From Hygrophila difformis (taxonomy: Eukaryota > Streptophyta > Magnoliopsida > Lamiales > Acanthaceae): 64,000 nucleotides of DNA. How positions within the stretch are numbered: the stretch's first letter is position 1; the number at the start of each line of letters is the position of its first letter. The DNA is taken from the NCBI GenBank assembly GCA_030278955.1, contig JAOANR010000015.1:14741917-14805916 (forward strand). Reading direction: 5' to 3'. Under the pieces are notes generated by a model. That model saw nothing but the letters and a program-made list of their open reading frames with translations. It did not search any database and had not been told where the DNA came from. Made by a program: the position numbers and the translations under genes. Positions 54,546 to 64,000 of the stretch are shown here, piece by piece.

Positions 54546-57500
54546 GTGCAGCAGCTGAAAAGAAGGGTGAGTGGGGAGTCCAGCAGGGGTCCTCAGGACA
54601 AGAGAAGTCGAGATTCACGAAACGAGAACAACACTGGAAGGAACGAGCAGCGCAGAGGGTCGAATAGGCCCCAACAAAACAACACTGGGAGGAGGTTCAA
54701 TCAAGAAGATCCGGTACCGCCTTGCCCGCGATGTGGACGACCACATCTGGCAAGGGGATGCCCGCAACAAGGCGCTTGTTACCGATGCGGTCGAATGGGT
54801 CATGTTCGACGGGAATGTCGAACTAGGCTCGAGAACATAACGAAGAGGGACGATTTGGTCGCGGGCCAAGAGCAGCCTCAAAACCAAAACGGGCGAAATG
54901 GGAATAACCAAGGGTACAGACCCCCTCAAAATAGGCCGCAAAACCAGAACCAGAACCAACGACCTCCGCCCCCGCAGAACCAAAACCAACAGCAAAATCA
55001 GCAGCCAAATGGGAATCAGCAGGGCAATCAGGGACGCCCTGTGGGGAGGCTCAATGTGGTAAACCAAGCGGACGTGCCTGCGCAAGGAGAAGTGATGGCA
55101 GGTACATTTCACGTTTTGAATACACCCCTTAGAATTTTATTTGATTCCGGAGCTAGTTGCTCAATTATTGCATCAAGGATAGTGCCTGAGTTAGATCTAC
55201 CTAAGTGCGAGAGAATTAGCTTAGGAATTCAATTGCCTTCTGGAGAAGTAGTGTCTTGCTCTAAACGATATAACGGAATTCCTATAGTGATAAAGAACGT
55301 AGAATTCTTCGCGAACTTGGTAGAATTTAACTTAAGAGACTTTGACATCATACTGGGGATGGATTGGCTATCCCAGTATAAAGCGGTGATCGAATGCCAA
55401 AAGCAAAAGATCACCTTGTCAAAAAGTAGGGGAAAGAGAGTGATCTTTTACTTTCAGCCCCCTAAGAAAAGTAACAAAATCGTTAGTGCACTTAAACAAA
55501 ATAACTTGATGCGTAAGGGGTATGAACTATATGCGTGCTATGTGCACAACCTTGAGGCGGAAGAAAACAAGGTTGATAGCATACCAGTGGTAAGAGAATA
55601 CCCGGACGTGTTCCCTGAAGACGTTCCGGGCATGCCACCTGAGAGAGATCTTGAATTCACGATAGATCTCATTCCGGGGACAGAGCCTGTCTCGAAAGCT
55701 CCGTACCGGATGGCACCGCTGGAAATGAAGGAGTTAAAGGAACAACTCGAGGAGCTATTGGGAAAAGGTTACATAAGACCGAGTACGTCCCCTTGGGGAG
55801 CACCGGTTTTGTTTGTCAAGAAGAAAGACGGAGGACTACGTCTTTGCATAGATTACCGAGGACTAAACCAAGTGACTATTAAGAATAAATACCCCCTACC
55901 GAGAATAGAGGATCTGTTTGATCAACTGAAGGGAGCTTCAGTATTCTCGAAGATCGATTTGCGATCTGGGTATCATCAATTGAGGATTGCCGAGAAGGAC
56001 ATTCCAAAGACGGCGTTTCGAACACGATATGGCCATTATGAGTTCACAGTGTTATCCTTCGGGCTAACAAATGCTCCGGCCATGTTCATGAATCTCATGA
56101 ACAACGTGTTCCGAGAATTGTTAGATCAGTGTGTTGTAGTGTTCATCGACGACATCCTGATCTACTCGAAGAGCGAGGAGGAGCATGCGAAGCACTTACA
56201 TCAAGTGTTGGAGATCCTGCGAAGAAATCAGCTATACGGTAAGCTGTCGAAATGTGACTTCTGGCTGAAAGAAGTGGCATTTCTCGGACACATAGTATCC
56301 GCTGATGGAGTATCAGTGGATCCGGCAAAAGTTTCTGCCGTGACTGAATGGGCAACTCCGAAAAGTCCAACGGAAATAAGGAGTTTCCTTGGATTAGCCG
56401 GATATTATAGACGATTCGTGAAGGACTTTTCAAGGATTGCACGACCTTTGACCCAGCTACTTAAGAAAGGAGCAAAATACGAGTGGACCGAAGCATGTGA
56501 GACATCGTTTCAAGAGCTGAAGAAACGACTCACAACCACACCCGTATTAACCTTACCATCAGAGAATGGTGACTTCGAAGTATATAGCGATGCTTCGAAG
56601 GAAGGTTTAGGTTGCGTTTTGATGCAAGACTCGAGAGTCGTAGCCTATGCATCACGCCAACTGAAACCTCACGAGGAAAATTATCCGACACATGACCTGG
56701 AGTTGGCAGCGGTCGTTTTCGCTCTAAAGATATGGAGACATTATCTTTATGGGCGGAAGTGTCGAAGGTTCACCGACCACAAAAGCTTGAAATATATATT
56801 CACTCAGAAGGAGTTGAATTTGAGACAGCGAAGGTGGTTGGAACTCATTAAGGACTACGATTTAGAGATAGCATACCACGAGGGGAAGGCGAATGTGGTA
56901 GCCGATGCCCTAAGTCGGAAAACCCAACACGTGACAAACTCGTTGGTAATTCCGCCGGCATTGTACATGGATTTGGCAAGATTGGAGTTAGAACTTGTGC
57001 ATCCTGGCACAGTGAGAGAAACGATCAATGCCATGGTCGTAGAGACTCCAATATTAGACGAGATTCGACTCGCTCAACCGGGCGATCCGAAACTCGAGAA
57101 GATAAAAGAGTATATTGCCGAAGGAAAGGCAATAGGATTTGCTGTCCACGAGGATGGAAGCATCCGTTTTAAAGGTAGATGGTGTGTGCCTCTTAAATGT
57201 GCCGAGTTGAAGCAAAGGTTGATGGAGGAAGGGCACAACACGCCATACTCCGTACATCCCGGAGGTGACAAGCTATACAAAGATCTGAAGAAGATCTATT
57301 GGTGGCCGGGAATGAAGAAGGAAGTGGCAAATTTCGTAGCAAGATGTCTCACCTGCCAAAAGGTTAAGGCAGTGCGACATAAACCCTTAGGATTGATGCA
57401 ACCACTAGAGATTCCAAGTTGGAAGTGGGATAGCATCTCAATGGACTTTGTCTCGGGATTACCCCGATCACCTAAAGGCATGAACAAGATTTGGGTGATT

Positions 57501-58508
57501 GTGGATAGGCTAACGAAGACAGCCATATTTATCCCAATGAAAGACACGTGGACTATGGACCAATTGGCCCGAGCCTACATTGATAATGTGGTACGACGAC
57601 ATGGAGTACCACATGATGTCATTTCCGATAGAGACAGTAGATTTGTCTCTCATTTCTGGACGGAGTTACAAAAAGCTCTCGGTACTCAAATCAAAATGAG
57701 CACCGCATTCCACCCGATGACGGATGGACAAACCGAGAGAACAATCCAAACACTAGAAGACATGCTGAGAGCATGCGTGTTGGAATTCAAAGGGAATTGG
57801 GAATCTCATTTACCCTTGATTGAGTTTTCCTATAATAATAGTTACCATGCGAGTATCGGCATGGCACCTTTCGAGGCATTGTATGGACGAAAGTGCCGAA
57901 GTCCTTTGAGCTGGGAAGAAAACGATAAGTCCGTGGTAGTGGGACCACAACTTATCGAAGACATGGCTCAACAAATCAAAGTGATCCAAGGGAAGATGAA
58001 AGCCGCTCAAGACCGTCAAAAGAGTTATGCCGACGTGAGACGACGAGACCTAGAATTTCAAGTGGGAGATAGGGTCATGCTAAAGATATCACCCATGAAG
58101 GGGGTGATGCGCTTTGGCAAACGAGGGAAGTTAAGTCCGCGATACATAGGACCTTACGAGATTCTAGAACGAGTCGGAACTCTAGCCTACCGATTGGCTT
58201 TACCGCCACACCTAGATAGAGTTCACAATGTCTTCCATGTCTCACAACTAAAGAAGTATGTGCCGGACCCGACACATGTACTTCAACCAGAGATAATTGA
58301 GCTCGATGAAGATTTGACTTACGAAGAGGTCCCAGTGCGTATTCTCGATACTAAGGAACGAGTAACAAGGAACAAAACCATCAAAATGATCAAGGTTCTT
58401 TGGTCAAACCACGAAAGTGAGACGGCAACTTGGGAAGTAGAATCCGACATGAGGGAACGATACCCGACATTGTTCCAAACCGATACCGACACAGTTATGG
58501 GGACATAA
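54546..58508 (+). CDS. pol: Gypsy pol polyprotein (zinc knuckle, PR, RT, RNase H, IN, chromodomain-like)
   Basis: Uninterrupted 1320-residue frame. About 78-91: CCHC knuckle [14 protein letters not shown] (nucleocapsid, really the end of gag). About 199: DSGAS protease. About 533: FIDDIL of reverse transcriptase. About 680: SDAS, with [11 protein letters not shown], of RNase H. About 894-935: HHCC zinc finger of integrase. Catalytic triad D967, D1028, E1064 (DD35[23 protein letters not shown]). About 1198: [11 protein letters not shown]. About 1250-1300: a chromodomain-like tail ([21 protein letters not shown]), typical of chromoviruses that target heterochromatin. Every catalytic motif I could check is intact. 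Confidence 0.95.
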   Translation: MQQLKRRVSGESSRGPQDKRSRDSRNENNTGRNEQRRGSNRPQQNNTGRRFNQEDPVPPCPRCGRPHLARGCPQQGACYRCGRMGHVRRECRTRLENITKRDDLVAGQEQPQNQNGRNGNNQGYRPPQNRPQNQNQNQRPPPPQNQNQQQNQQPNGNQQGNQGRPVGRLNVVNQADVPAQGEVMAGTFHVLNTPLRILFDSGASCSIIASRIVPELDLPKCERISLGIQLPSGEVVSCSKRYNGIPIVIKNVEFFANLVEFNLRDFDIILGMDWLSQYKAVIECQKQKITLSKSRGKRVIFYFQPPKKSNKIVSALKQNNLMRKGYELYACYVHNLEAEENKVDSIPVVREYPDVFPEDVPGMPPERDLEFTIDLIPGTEPVSKAPYRMAPLEMKELKEQLEELLGKGYIRPSTSPWGAPVLFVKKKDGGLRLCIDYRGLNQVTIKNKYPLPRIEDLFDQLKGASVFSKIDLRSGYHQLRIAEKDIPKTAFRTRYGHYEFTVLSFGLTNAPAMFMNLMNNVFRELLDQCVVVFIDDILIYSKSEEEHAKHLHQVLEILRRNQLYGKLSKCDFWLKEVAFLGHIVSADGVSVDPAKVSAVTEWATPKSPTEIRSFLGLAGYYRRFVKDFSRIARPLTQLLKKGAKYEWTEACETSFQELKKRLTTTPVLTLPSENGDFEVYSDASKEGLGCVLMQDSRVVAYASRQLKPHEENYPTHDLELAAVVFALKIWRHYLYGRKCRRFTDHKSLKYIFTQKELNLRQRRWLELIKDYDLEIAYHEGKANVVADALSRKTQHVTNSLVIPPALYMDLARLELELVHPGTVRETINAMVVETPILDEIRLAQPGDPKLEKIKEYIAEGKAIGFAVHEDGSIRFKGRWCVPLKCAELKQRLMEEGHNTPYSVHPGGDKLYKDLKKIYWWPGMKKEVANFVARCLTCQKVKAVRHKPLGLMQPLEIPSWKWDSISMDFVSGLPRSPKGMNKIWVIVDRLTKTAIFIPMKDTWTMDQLARAYIDNVVRRHGVPHDVISDRDSRFVSHFWTELQKALGTQIKMSTAFHPMTDGQTERTIQTLEDMLRACVLEFKGNWESHLPLIEFSYNNSYHASIGMAPFEALYGRKCRSPLSWEENDKSVVVGPQLIEDMAQQIKVIQGKMKAAQDRQKSYADVRRRDLEFQVGDRVMLKISPMKGVMRFGKRGKLSPRYIGPYEILERVGTLAYRLALPPHLDRVHNVFHVSQLKKYVPDPTHVLQPEIIELDEDLTYEEVPVRILDTKERVTRNKTIKMIKVLWSNHESETATWEVESDMRERYPTLFQTDTDTVMGT

Positions 58509-58736
58509 CTGCAATCTTAAGGGGGAGAGGATGTCATACCCCCTAATTTTTCGGGCAATCTTGTAAACTTTTGAACTACGTTATGGCTTGATCCCTTACC
58601 GGGTACGTAGGCAGCTTAGAAGTTTTAATTCTAAGTTCAGTCACAACATAATAAAACAAACACAAGACCTTGGCACGAGACGAGAAAAGCCGAAACACAA
58701 CTTCGAGGACGAAGTTGATTCTTAAGGAGGGTAGAC
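58509..58736 (+). other. Retrotransposon 3' untranslated region and polypurine tract
   Basis: Contains AAGGGGGAGAGGATG soon after the stop and CTTAAGGAGGGTAGAC directly before the LTR. The latter is the probable polypurine tract that primes plus-strand synthesis. Confidence 0.7.
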
Positions 58737-61336
58737 TGTAATACCCGAGAATTTTCCAACATAAGATAAAACAATAATTAAATAAATAAATAATAAATAA
58801 AATAAATACTATAAATAAATAAACAAATCCAGCAAATAAAAGAAATAAATAAATATAAGGAAATGAGAAATGAGATTTTTACTTAAAAAGGAATTAAAGG
58901 AATTTAATTAAACAAAAGGATGGATAAATGGAACACCAAAACCCGACACTAATGAACTCGAGTATTCGAGTCCAAAACATCCAACTAGACTAAGAATAAA
59001 ATTAGAAAGAAAGTATGAACTCGAATATACCCCGGGAATCGGCATTCGGGAGCAAAGAGGGATAGAAACCCGAAAGAGAGGCGGAAACGCACGACGGATC
59101 GCACGACCCGCCCGGACCGAAGTCCAGGCGTAGACGGCGCGGTGGCCGCGCGGTGGAAGGGGTTTAGCGCGCCACGACCGCGCCACCCCACAGATTTGGT
59201 TGTTGCGTGAATCTCTCACCCGAACGCGGATTTTTCGACTTTCGGTTGAACACCTCTCGACTCCAGAGTTCTAGGTCGGCCTTGGACGTCCTAGGGACTT
59301 AGAATTCTATAAATAAGCCCCTTGGGAGCCCCGAACAAGTTTACGAAACCCTAAAGCACTCTATACGTTCGGAACCCTAAATCCGGAGTCGTCGGAGGCA
59401 CGAAACCAAGACGAACGCTGTGGACGAGTTCGCAACAGATCTCCATAGTCGTGGTAAGTCTCGGTCCAATCTCTATTCAATAAACGATTCGAAAACGAAT
59501 CCTAATCATCTCCTTTTTCTTTCTACACCCCCGTATCGAATCTAGATCGTAGAACCCGACGAACGGAGAGGAGAAACGGTGATCTGGAAGCCACGCCTCC
59601 GAATTGGACATTCCCGACGTTCATAGACACTGTAAGTTAACCTTACATGGTTTTGGGAGATTTTTAAAACATTCGAAACCTAAAAGATTTGACAAGAATC
59701 ATAAATCTGTCCACTTTTGTTTTCCTACCGACGCAACAGAATTGTTGAATTTTTTCCGACCCTTAAAACGAACTCAAACGGAAAAACTTAAAACACGAAA
59801 AACGTTCCTAAGACTTAGACCTAGCTACTGTAAAAAATTTGAGAATTTTTGGAGCTGATTTGATATGTGAAAACGCGTTGAAACCGAACTGTTTAATTCT
59901 AGATCTTGAAATCTTGGACAGAACTTAGGAATGATCTTGATCACGTTTTTGACATAGGATCTAGGCTGTTTTAGATCTTTGGCCAAACATGAAAGTTGTA
60001 GATAAATGTCTTAAGATGATCCCTGTCAAATTTCATTAAATTTGGAGTTGAATTGATATGGTAGAATGTGAAATTTGTAATCTGTGACACTTTGAACTCG
60101 GACAGATTTCTTGTTATGCGAAAATTGGCGTTTTTGACCTACTTAGGTATCTCGGATTGAAAAAGTTAAAACACGAAAGTTGTAGATCTTGATGTTTCCG
60201 AGTCAGATATGAAATTTTGGAATTTTTGGAATTAAATCTGATTTTAGGCGAATTTTGGAGTAAACTGTGATTTACCGAAACGAAATTTTGAAATCTTGTT
60301 GAAACATGGAATTAACCTTTAGGGTTGAAACGAATTGAGATATTATTTCTAAATTAATACATTGGAAGGCAGATTTTAAAAAACTAAATCCCCTTACAAA
60401 CTTGATAAATTAAAATTAGGGGTGAGTGCTCTGCAGGGTGCCCCCTAACGATTCACTTCGTGCCGTAATGGACGATGGTGACCCCGCGCGCTATACTTGA
60501 AATGTGATATTGCCAAAACGGCGAAACTTAGAGCCTACACTCTCGTGAATATCCGTATGGGTTTCCCGAGGCTCCGGAGTGGTACTGGGTATGGCTGATA
60601 CGGCTGCGGCCGCCGGGCTACCGGCTAAACTTGTTGACATCGCGATCTTTATCGTGAAACTTGAGATACCAAATCGGGAATGTAATGGGGATTCTAAATT
60701 AAACTAAACTAGATTAAATGATATTGTTGTCCAATTAAATTATTAAATGCTTTATTTAAATTATGGTTATTATCTTGGACCATGTGATATGTGTTATTAA
60801 ATAGAGCCTGAAATAGATTGTGCTATATGATATGGATTATATGAAATCAAATATTATGTTATTATCATGTTTTTGTTAAAGTATTAAAGTATGGCTTTTA
60901 AACCCTACGATCATGCATGTGTTAACTTACTCAGCAATTTTGCTGATCAAAACCGTTTTTATTCCTTTCTTTACAGAATATGTGGAATGAGCATGTGTGA
61001 GCACGAATCATGCATGGGATTTTGGGAACTTTTATTTTGCTTTTAAATTTCGTACTTAGACTATATTATGAACGGGCCTGTTTAACCCGTGTTTTGGCCA
61101 TGTCGGCCCTATTTAAATTTTCCGCTGCGATACTGTACTAAACTAAATATTTCCGCTGCGCTATGCTATTATTATTTTCGATTTATATTGTATGGGCTAT
61201 TTTGAATGCTTTAAATGTTTTAAACACTGTAATACCTAGCCTTGCATCTCTTTAGTAAGCTCGGAGAAACCGTGTCTTACTAGGGAGATGTGGCGGTGAC
61301 ATCCCGACCTGGGTTACCAAAAACCGGGGTGTTACA
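58737..61336 (+). repeat. 3' LTR, uninterrupted
   Basis: 2600 bp, colinear with 45640-47935 plus 52436-52739; offset 13097 in the first part. TATA box at 59308-59315; hairpin at 60932-60945. It shows the empty site for CACTA 4. Confidence 0.97.
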
Positions 61337-61594
61337 GCATCCAAGATACCCCCTACCAAACGCAACGTAAGGGTATGTTTGGGAAATAATTAGAGTTTAG
61401 CGTCTGTAGTTCGGAGTTTAGAGTTTGAAGTTTGAAATTAATGGTGAAAAATAATTTTATTTGAATAATGGTGTTTGGTAATGCAATTTTAAATTAGAGT
61501 TTAGAGCATGGAGTTTGGAAAGTTAAAAGCCGGGGGAGATGAGCGGTCAGAGTTTAGATATTAAAGGTTAAAATTTGGCAATTATTGTAATTAA
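61337..61594. mobile_element. Remnants of two MITE-type elements
   Basis: 61337-61365 is the end of the element that hosts the Gypsy insertion. 61366-61594 (GGGTATGTTTGGGAAATAAT) is a partial copy of the element at 30232-30815, cut at a Helitron-like end. Confidence 0.55.
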
Positions 61595-61623
61595 CTAGCA
61601 CACCCGTCCGCGCAATGCGCGGA
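61595..61623 (-). mobile_element. Helitron-like 3' terminus
   Basis: The minus strand reads CCGCGCATTGCGCGG, a hairpin, then ACGGGTGTGCTAG, ending in CTAG. It interrupts the copy of the 30232-type element (ATTATTGTAATTA). Confidence 0.55.
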
Positions 61624-61942
61624 AGTAAAATTTATATTTAAAAAAAAAGAAATAACATAATATGAAAAATAATTAAATATTTTATTACATAAAATTTTTT
61701 TCATGCAAATTTTCTTATTGAGAAAAAATGTAACAAAGTGGTTTAGTAACTTTGGCAATTAAATTATTTTTCTAATCTTGTTGTCTGATTGATTTAGCCC
61801 ATAATCAATTTGAGGTTACATTACTTAATTTATAAATTTACCGTAATATTTGCTAAATTCTGATACGAAATTTGTAATATATATATTTGATTTTACATTT
61901 TTAATTTATAATTTTGCTAGATATATTTGCAATCATTACTTA

Positions 61943-62201
61943 CTCCCTCCGTCCCACAATAATGTTCCCATTTTATTTCTGCACACAATCCAATTCACTT
62001 TTTAAATTGTTAATATCTCAAAATATATACAAGTAGAAATTATGTAAAATATATATTCTAAAACTATACGATTAGACGAATCTAACAAGACCAAACTCGA
62101 CTATTTTTTTCAAATATATAATTAAAATAATATCGAGTCAAAATTGAACAATGAACAGTGTCAAAAAGTCAAATGGGAACATTATTGTGGGACGGAGGGA
62201 G
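61943..62201. mobile_element. Young Stowaway MITE with perfect ends
   Basis: CTCCCTCCGTCCCACAATAA at the left is matched exactly by the inward-read right end, and identity continues through ATGTTCCCATTT (about 31 bp). TA flanks at 61941-61942 and 62202-62203. 259 bp. Confidence 0.95.
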
Positions 62202-62257
62202 TAATTTATAAATGGCATTCTTTAGTATTTTTGTTTTTTAAATTTTAACTCTATTTT

Positions 62258-62292
62258 ATACTAATTTATTATTATTATTATTATTATTATTA
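62258..62292 (+). repeat. (ATT)n microsatellite
   Basis: About ten ATT units directly before a Helitron-like end. Confidence 0.85.
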
Positions 62293-62974
62293 CTAGCACA
62301 CCCGCCCGCGCAATGCGCGGGAAGTAAAATTTATATTTTTTAAGAAAATAGCATAATAATTTAAAAATTCAAATATTTTATTTTCTAAACTTAATTTGGT
62401 CATGTCCATTTCCGACCACATATTATTAAGAAAAAAGGTGAGAAAAACGATCATAAAAAAGAGTGGCCGTACCATAAAAATGTAAAGTAAAATTTCCCAC
62501 CTGCAGAATGGTGTGAGCTTTTATGTGGTGCGCGAGATGGTTTATGTGATGTTTAGATAATGGGTGATGGATTGCACAATTATGGCATGATTAAGTACTG
62601 GGAACAGAATAATGATTCCGAACATCACAAAAATTATACTTCTTATTACGCCTACACATGCAGGCAGCATATTGTCCGCACGCTAACTATATTGAAATAT
62701 CCTTACCAAAACGTTTATAAAATAAAAGACGGTATGATAGTCATTCACCATAATTTACATGAGATAAATAAATTGTTAGAGCACACTTTACATTATATAG
62801 GATGAATGTATTTCACCTTAAAAATTTAACATAAAATTTATGACATACAGGCCAATGTATTTTCCTAATTTTGTTCTTTAATTACTTTAGACCATAATTT
62901 AGTTTTACTTACTTAAATAAAATTAATAAATCTTTATCTTCTATAATAAATAAAACTAAATCTTATAATACTAA
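62293..62974 (-). mobile_element. Second Helitron-like 3' terminus and following DNA
   Basis: At 62293-62322 the minus strand reads CCCGCGCATTGCGCGGG then CGGGTGTGCTAG. The sequence after it resembles 61623-61680 at first (GAAGTAAAATTTATATT). 62560-62805 could encode 81 residues (MGDGLHNYGMIKYWEQNNDS) that I do not recognise; probably chance. No other gene. Confidence 0.45.
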
Positions 62975-63551
62975 AGGCGGTGTATTCAATCCGGACTCTA
63001 TAGGATTTTTAAAGACTTTTAAAGTTGGTGTGTATTCAATTCAGATTTTAAAGTCTTTAAAAATTTTGAGGTATTCAATGCAGATTTAAAAAAGTCTTTA
63101 AAAATCTAGGTGTATTGAATACATATTTTAAAAAATCTTTAAAAATTTTGAGGTATTCAACAGTTCATGGATTTTAAATCTTTGTAGATTTTAATGAATT
63201 TTTTAAAAAAATATAACTAAACAAAATCTATCTAAACAATCTAAGATTTCTAAATATGGATAGTAGGGGGTATCCACTCCCTATGGCCATGTTCACTGAT
63301 GACTCCCAAGAGCTCTTATCGACGGAGTCGTTTGTCCCCTCAATGTCGACAAAATATAGATTAAAAAAATGAAGAAGAATAAATGGAATTTCACTTGTGT
63401 CGTTATATAGATTCCAAATGTCCATATTAGCAAAAAAAACTATTTCACTTAGAGTCTACACAAAATCAATTAACTCTGCGTGGAGTTTATGTATTTTCCA
63501 AATCCACCAACTTTTTAAAATTCATAAAAGTCTGAATTGAATACACCCTCC
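62975..63551. mobile_element. Tourist-like (PIF/Harbinger) MITE
   Basis: The ends AGGCGGTGTATTCAATCC and, inward, GGAGGGTGTATTCAATTC are inverted. TAA target duplication (62972-62974, 63552-63554). Internal repeats of TGTATTCAAT...GATTTTAAA. 577 bp, no coding. Confidence 0.75.
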
Positions 63552-63589
63552 TAAATCTTAAAAAACATTATTTTGAATGCCTAATTTAT

Positions 63590-64000
63590 TGTAATACCAT
63601 AGAAATTGCCCGATATATATGTATGAATATATATATTTTGATCAATTCACTAAGTAGATTTTTAATCAAATCTATATATATTTATATGTTCAAATATGTG
63701 CTTAAAGATTAGTATATTATTTTCTACAAAACATACTTTGAAAAAATTATATATATTTGTCTTTTCAAATAAATATATGGATTTCAATATCAAGTGTAAT
63801 AAGTATATGGTTCATAGAATATTTTAAATCCATATACAAGTTTATATACACATATATACCTTGGTCTTGAAATAATCTTTCCAAACATGTACACATGTAT
63901 ATACATGTATATATTTACATGTTTAAATTATAATGAGAATTATCTATTTTCTATATATCATTGATTAATCATTCTACCCATATTTTTTTTATGAATTATT
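63590..64000 (+). mobile_element. Start of a Gypsy LTR, same family as the solo LTR
   Basis: TGTAATACCATAGAAATTGC matches the start of 7848-10935 (TGTAATACCATAGAAATTAC), and similarity goes on (ACAAAACATACTTTG, TTTCAATATCAAGTGTAAT). It runs off the window. Confidence 0.75.

Larger units (their letters stand above)
45640..61336 (+). mobile_element. Complete Ty3/gypsy retrotransposon, Tekay/Del-like chromovirus
   Basis: Two 2600-bp LTRs (the 5' one enlarged by a CACTA insertion), TG...CA ends (TGTAATACCCGAGAATTTT to GGGGTGTTACA) and an exact 5-bp target duplication GCATC (45635-45639, 61337-61341). Order: 5' LTR, primer site, leader with small ORFs, gag, protease, reverse transcriptase, RNase H, integrase, chromodomain-like tail, polypurine tract, 3' LTR. 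RT before integrase marks Gypsy; the C-terminal tail and wording match the Tekay/Del branch. The LTRs have equal length without the CACTA insert and look identical where compared, so insertion is recent. Confidence 0.97.

Noticed and set aside
62560..62805. 81-residue plus-strand frame
   Set aside because: No recognisable family, AT-rich, next to a Helitron-like end; not supported as a gene.

Overview
The window looks like nuclear DNA of a flowering plant, probably a eudicot. The evidence is: AT-rich intergenic DNA, A-type cytochrome P450 genes with one short intron, many plant transposon types (Stowaway, hAT, CACTA, Mutator-like, Helitron-like, LINE, Copia, Gypsy), and gene fragments resembling plant augmin, SpoU methyltransferase, DEAD-box helicase and GRF zinc-finger genes. 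I cannot fix the species; a lamiid asterid is only a guess from the style of the P450 proteins.

The backbone is a tandem array of four related P450 units, all on the minus strand. Unit A (1-821) is cut by the window edge. Unit B (13223-14845) and unit C (24474-26086) are complete two-exon genes of about 506-507 residues. Unit D (38355-38701) is a truncated, frameshifted relic. They resemble family CYP92 of the CYP71 clan. Each unit keeps a recognisable promoter and a few kilobases of related upstream DNA, so the array grew by duplication of blocks of about 11-14 kb. Units A and B share an old Copia fragment. Units C and D share a Stowaway-like insertion that A and B lack, so the array has an (A,B) and a (C,D) branch.

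Region by region: 0.8-13 kb holds a LINE relic split by a hAT element, a 128-bp tandem repeat, a Mutator-like element with a LINE inside, several MITEs, a Copia relic split by a 3.1-kb solo LTR, and a GRF zinc-finger fragment split by a hAT MITE. 14.9-24.4 kb holds a tandemly duplicated Helitron-like block, a LINE, a second Copia relic and a small gag-only LTR element. 26-38 kb holds a CACTA element with tRNA-like segments, a rearranged stretch with gene-like fragments, an unexplained 3-kb region of TACCAC/GGACGGT repeats, and a DEAD-box helicase fragment split by another CACTA element. 38.3-45.6 kb holds the P450 relic, a third CACTA element and a hAT-like element.

45.6-61.3 kb is one complete Ty3/gypsy chromovirus-type retrotransposon (Tekay/Del-like) with 2600-bp LTRs, 5-bp target duplication GCATC, gag and a long pol frame. 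Its 5' LTR carries a 4.5-kb CACTA element that has captured exons of two unrelated host genes, a SpoU-type RNA methyltransferase and augmin subunit 1. This is the most notable object in the window. The last 2.6 kb holds Helitron-like ends, a young Stowaway MITE, a Tourist-like MITE and the start of an LTR of the same family as the solo LTR.

No rRNA gene, functional tRNA gene or CRISPR array was seen.
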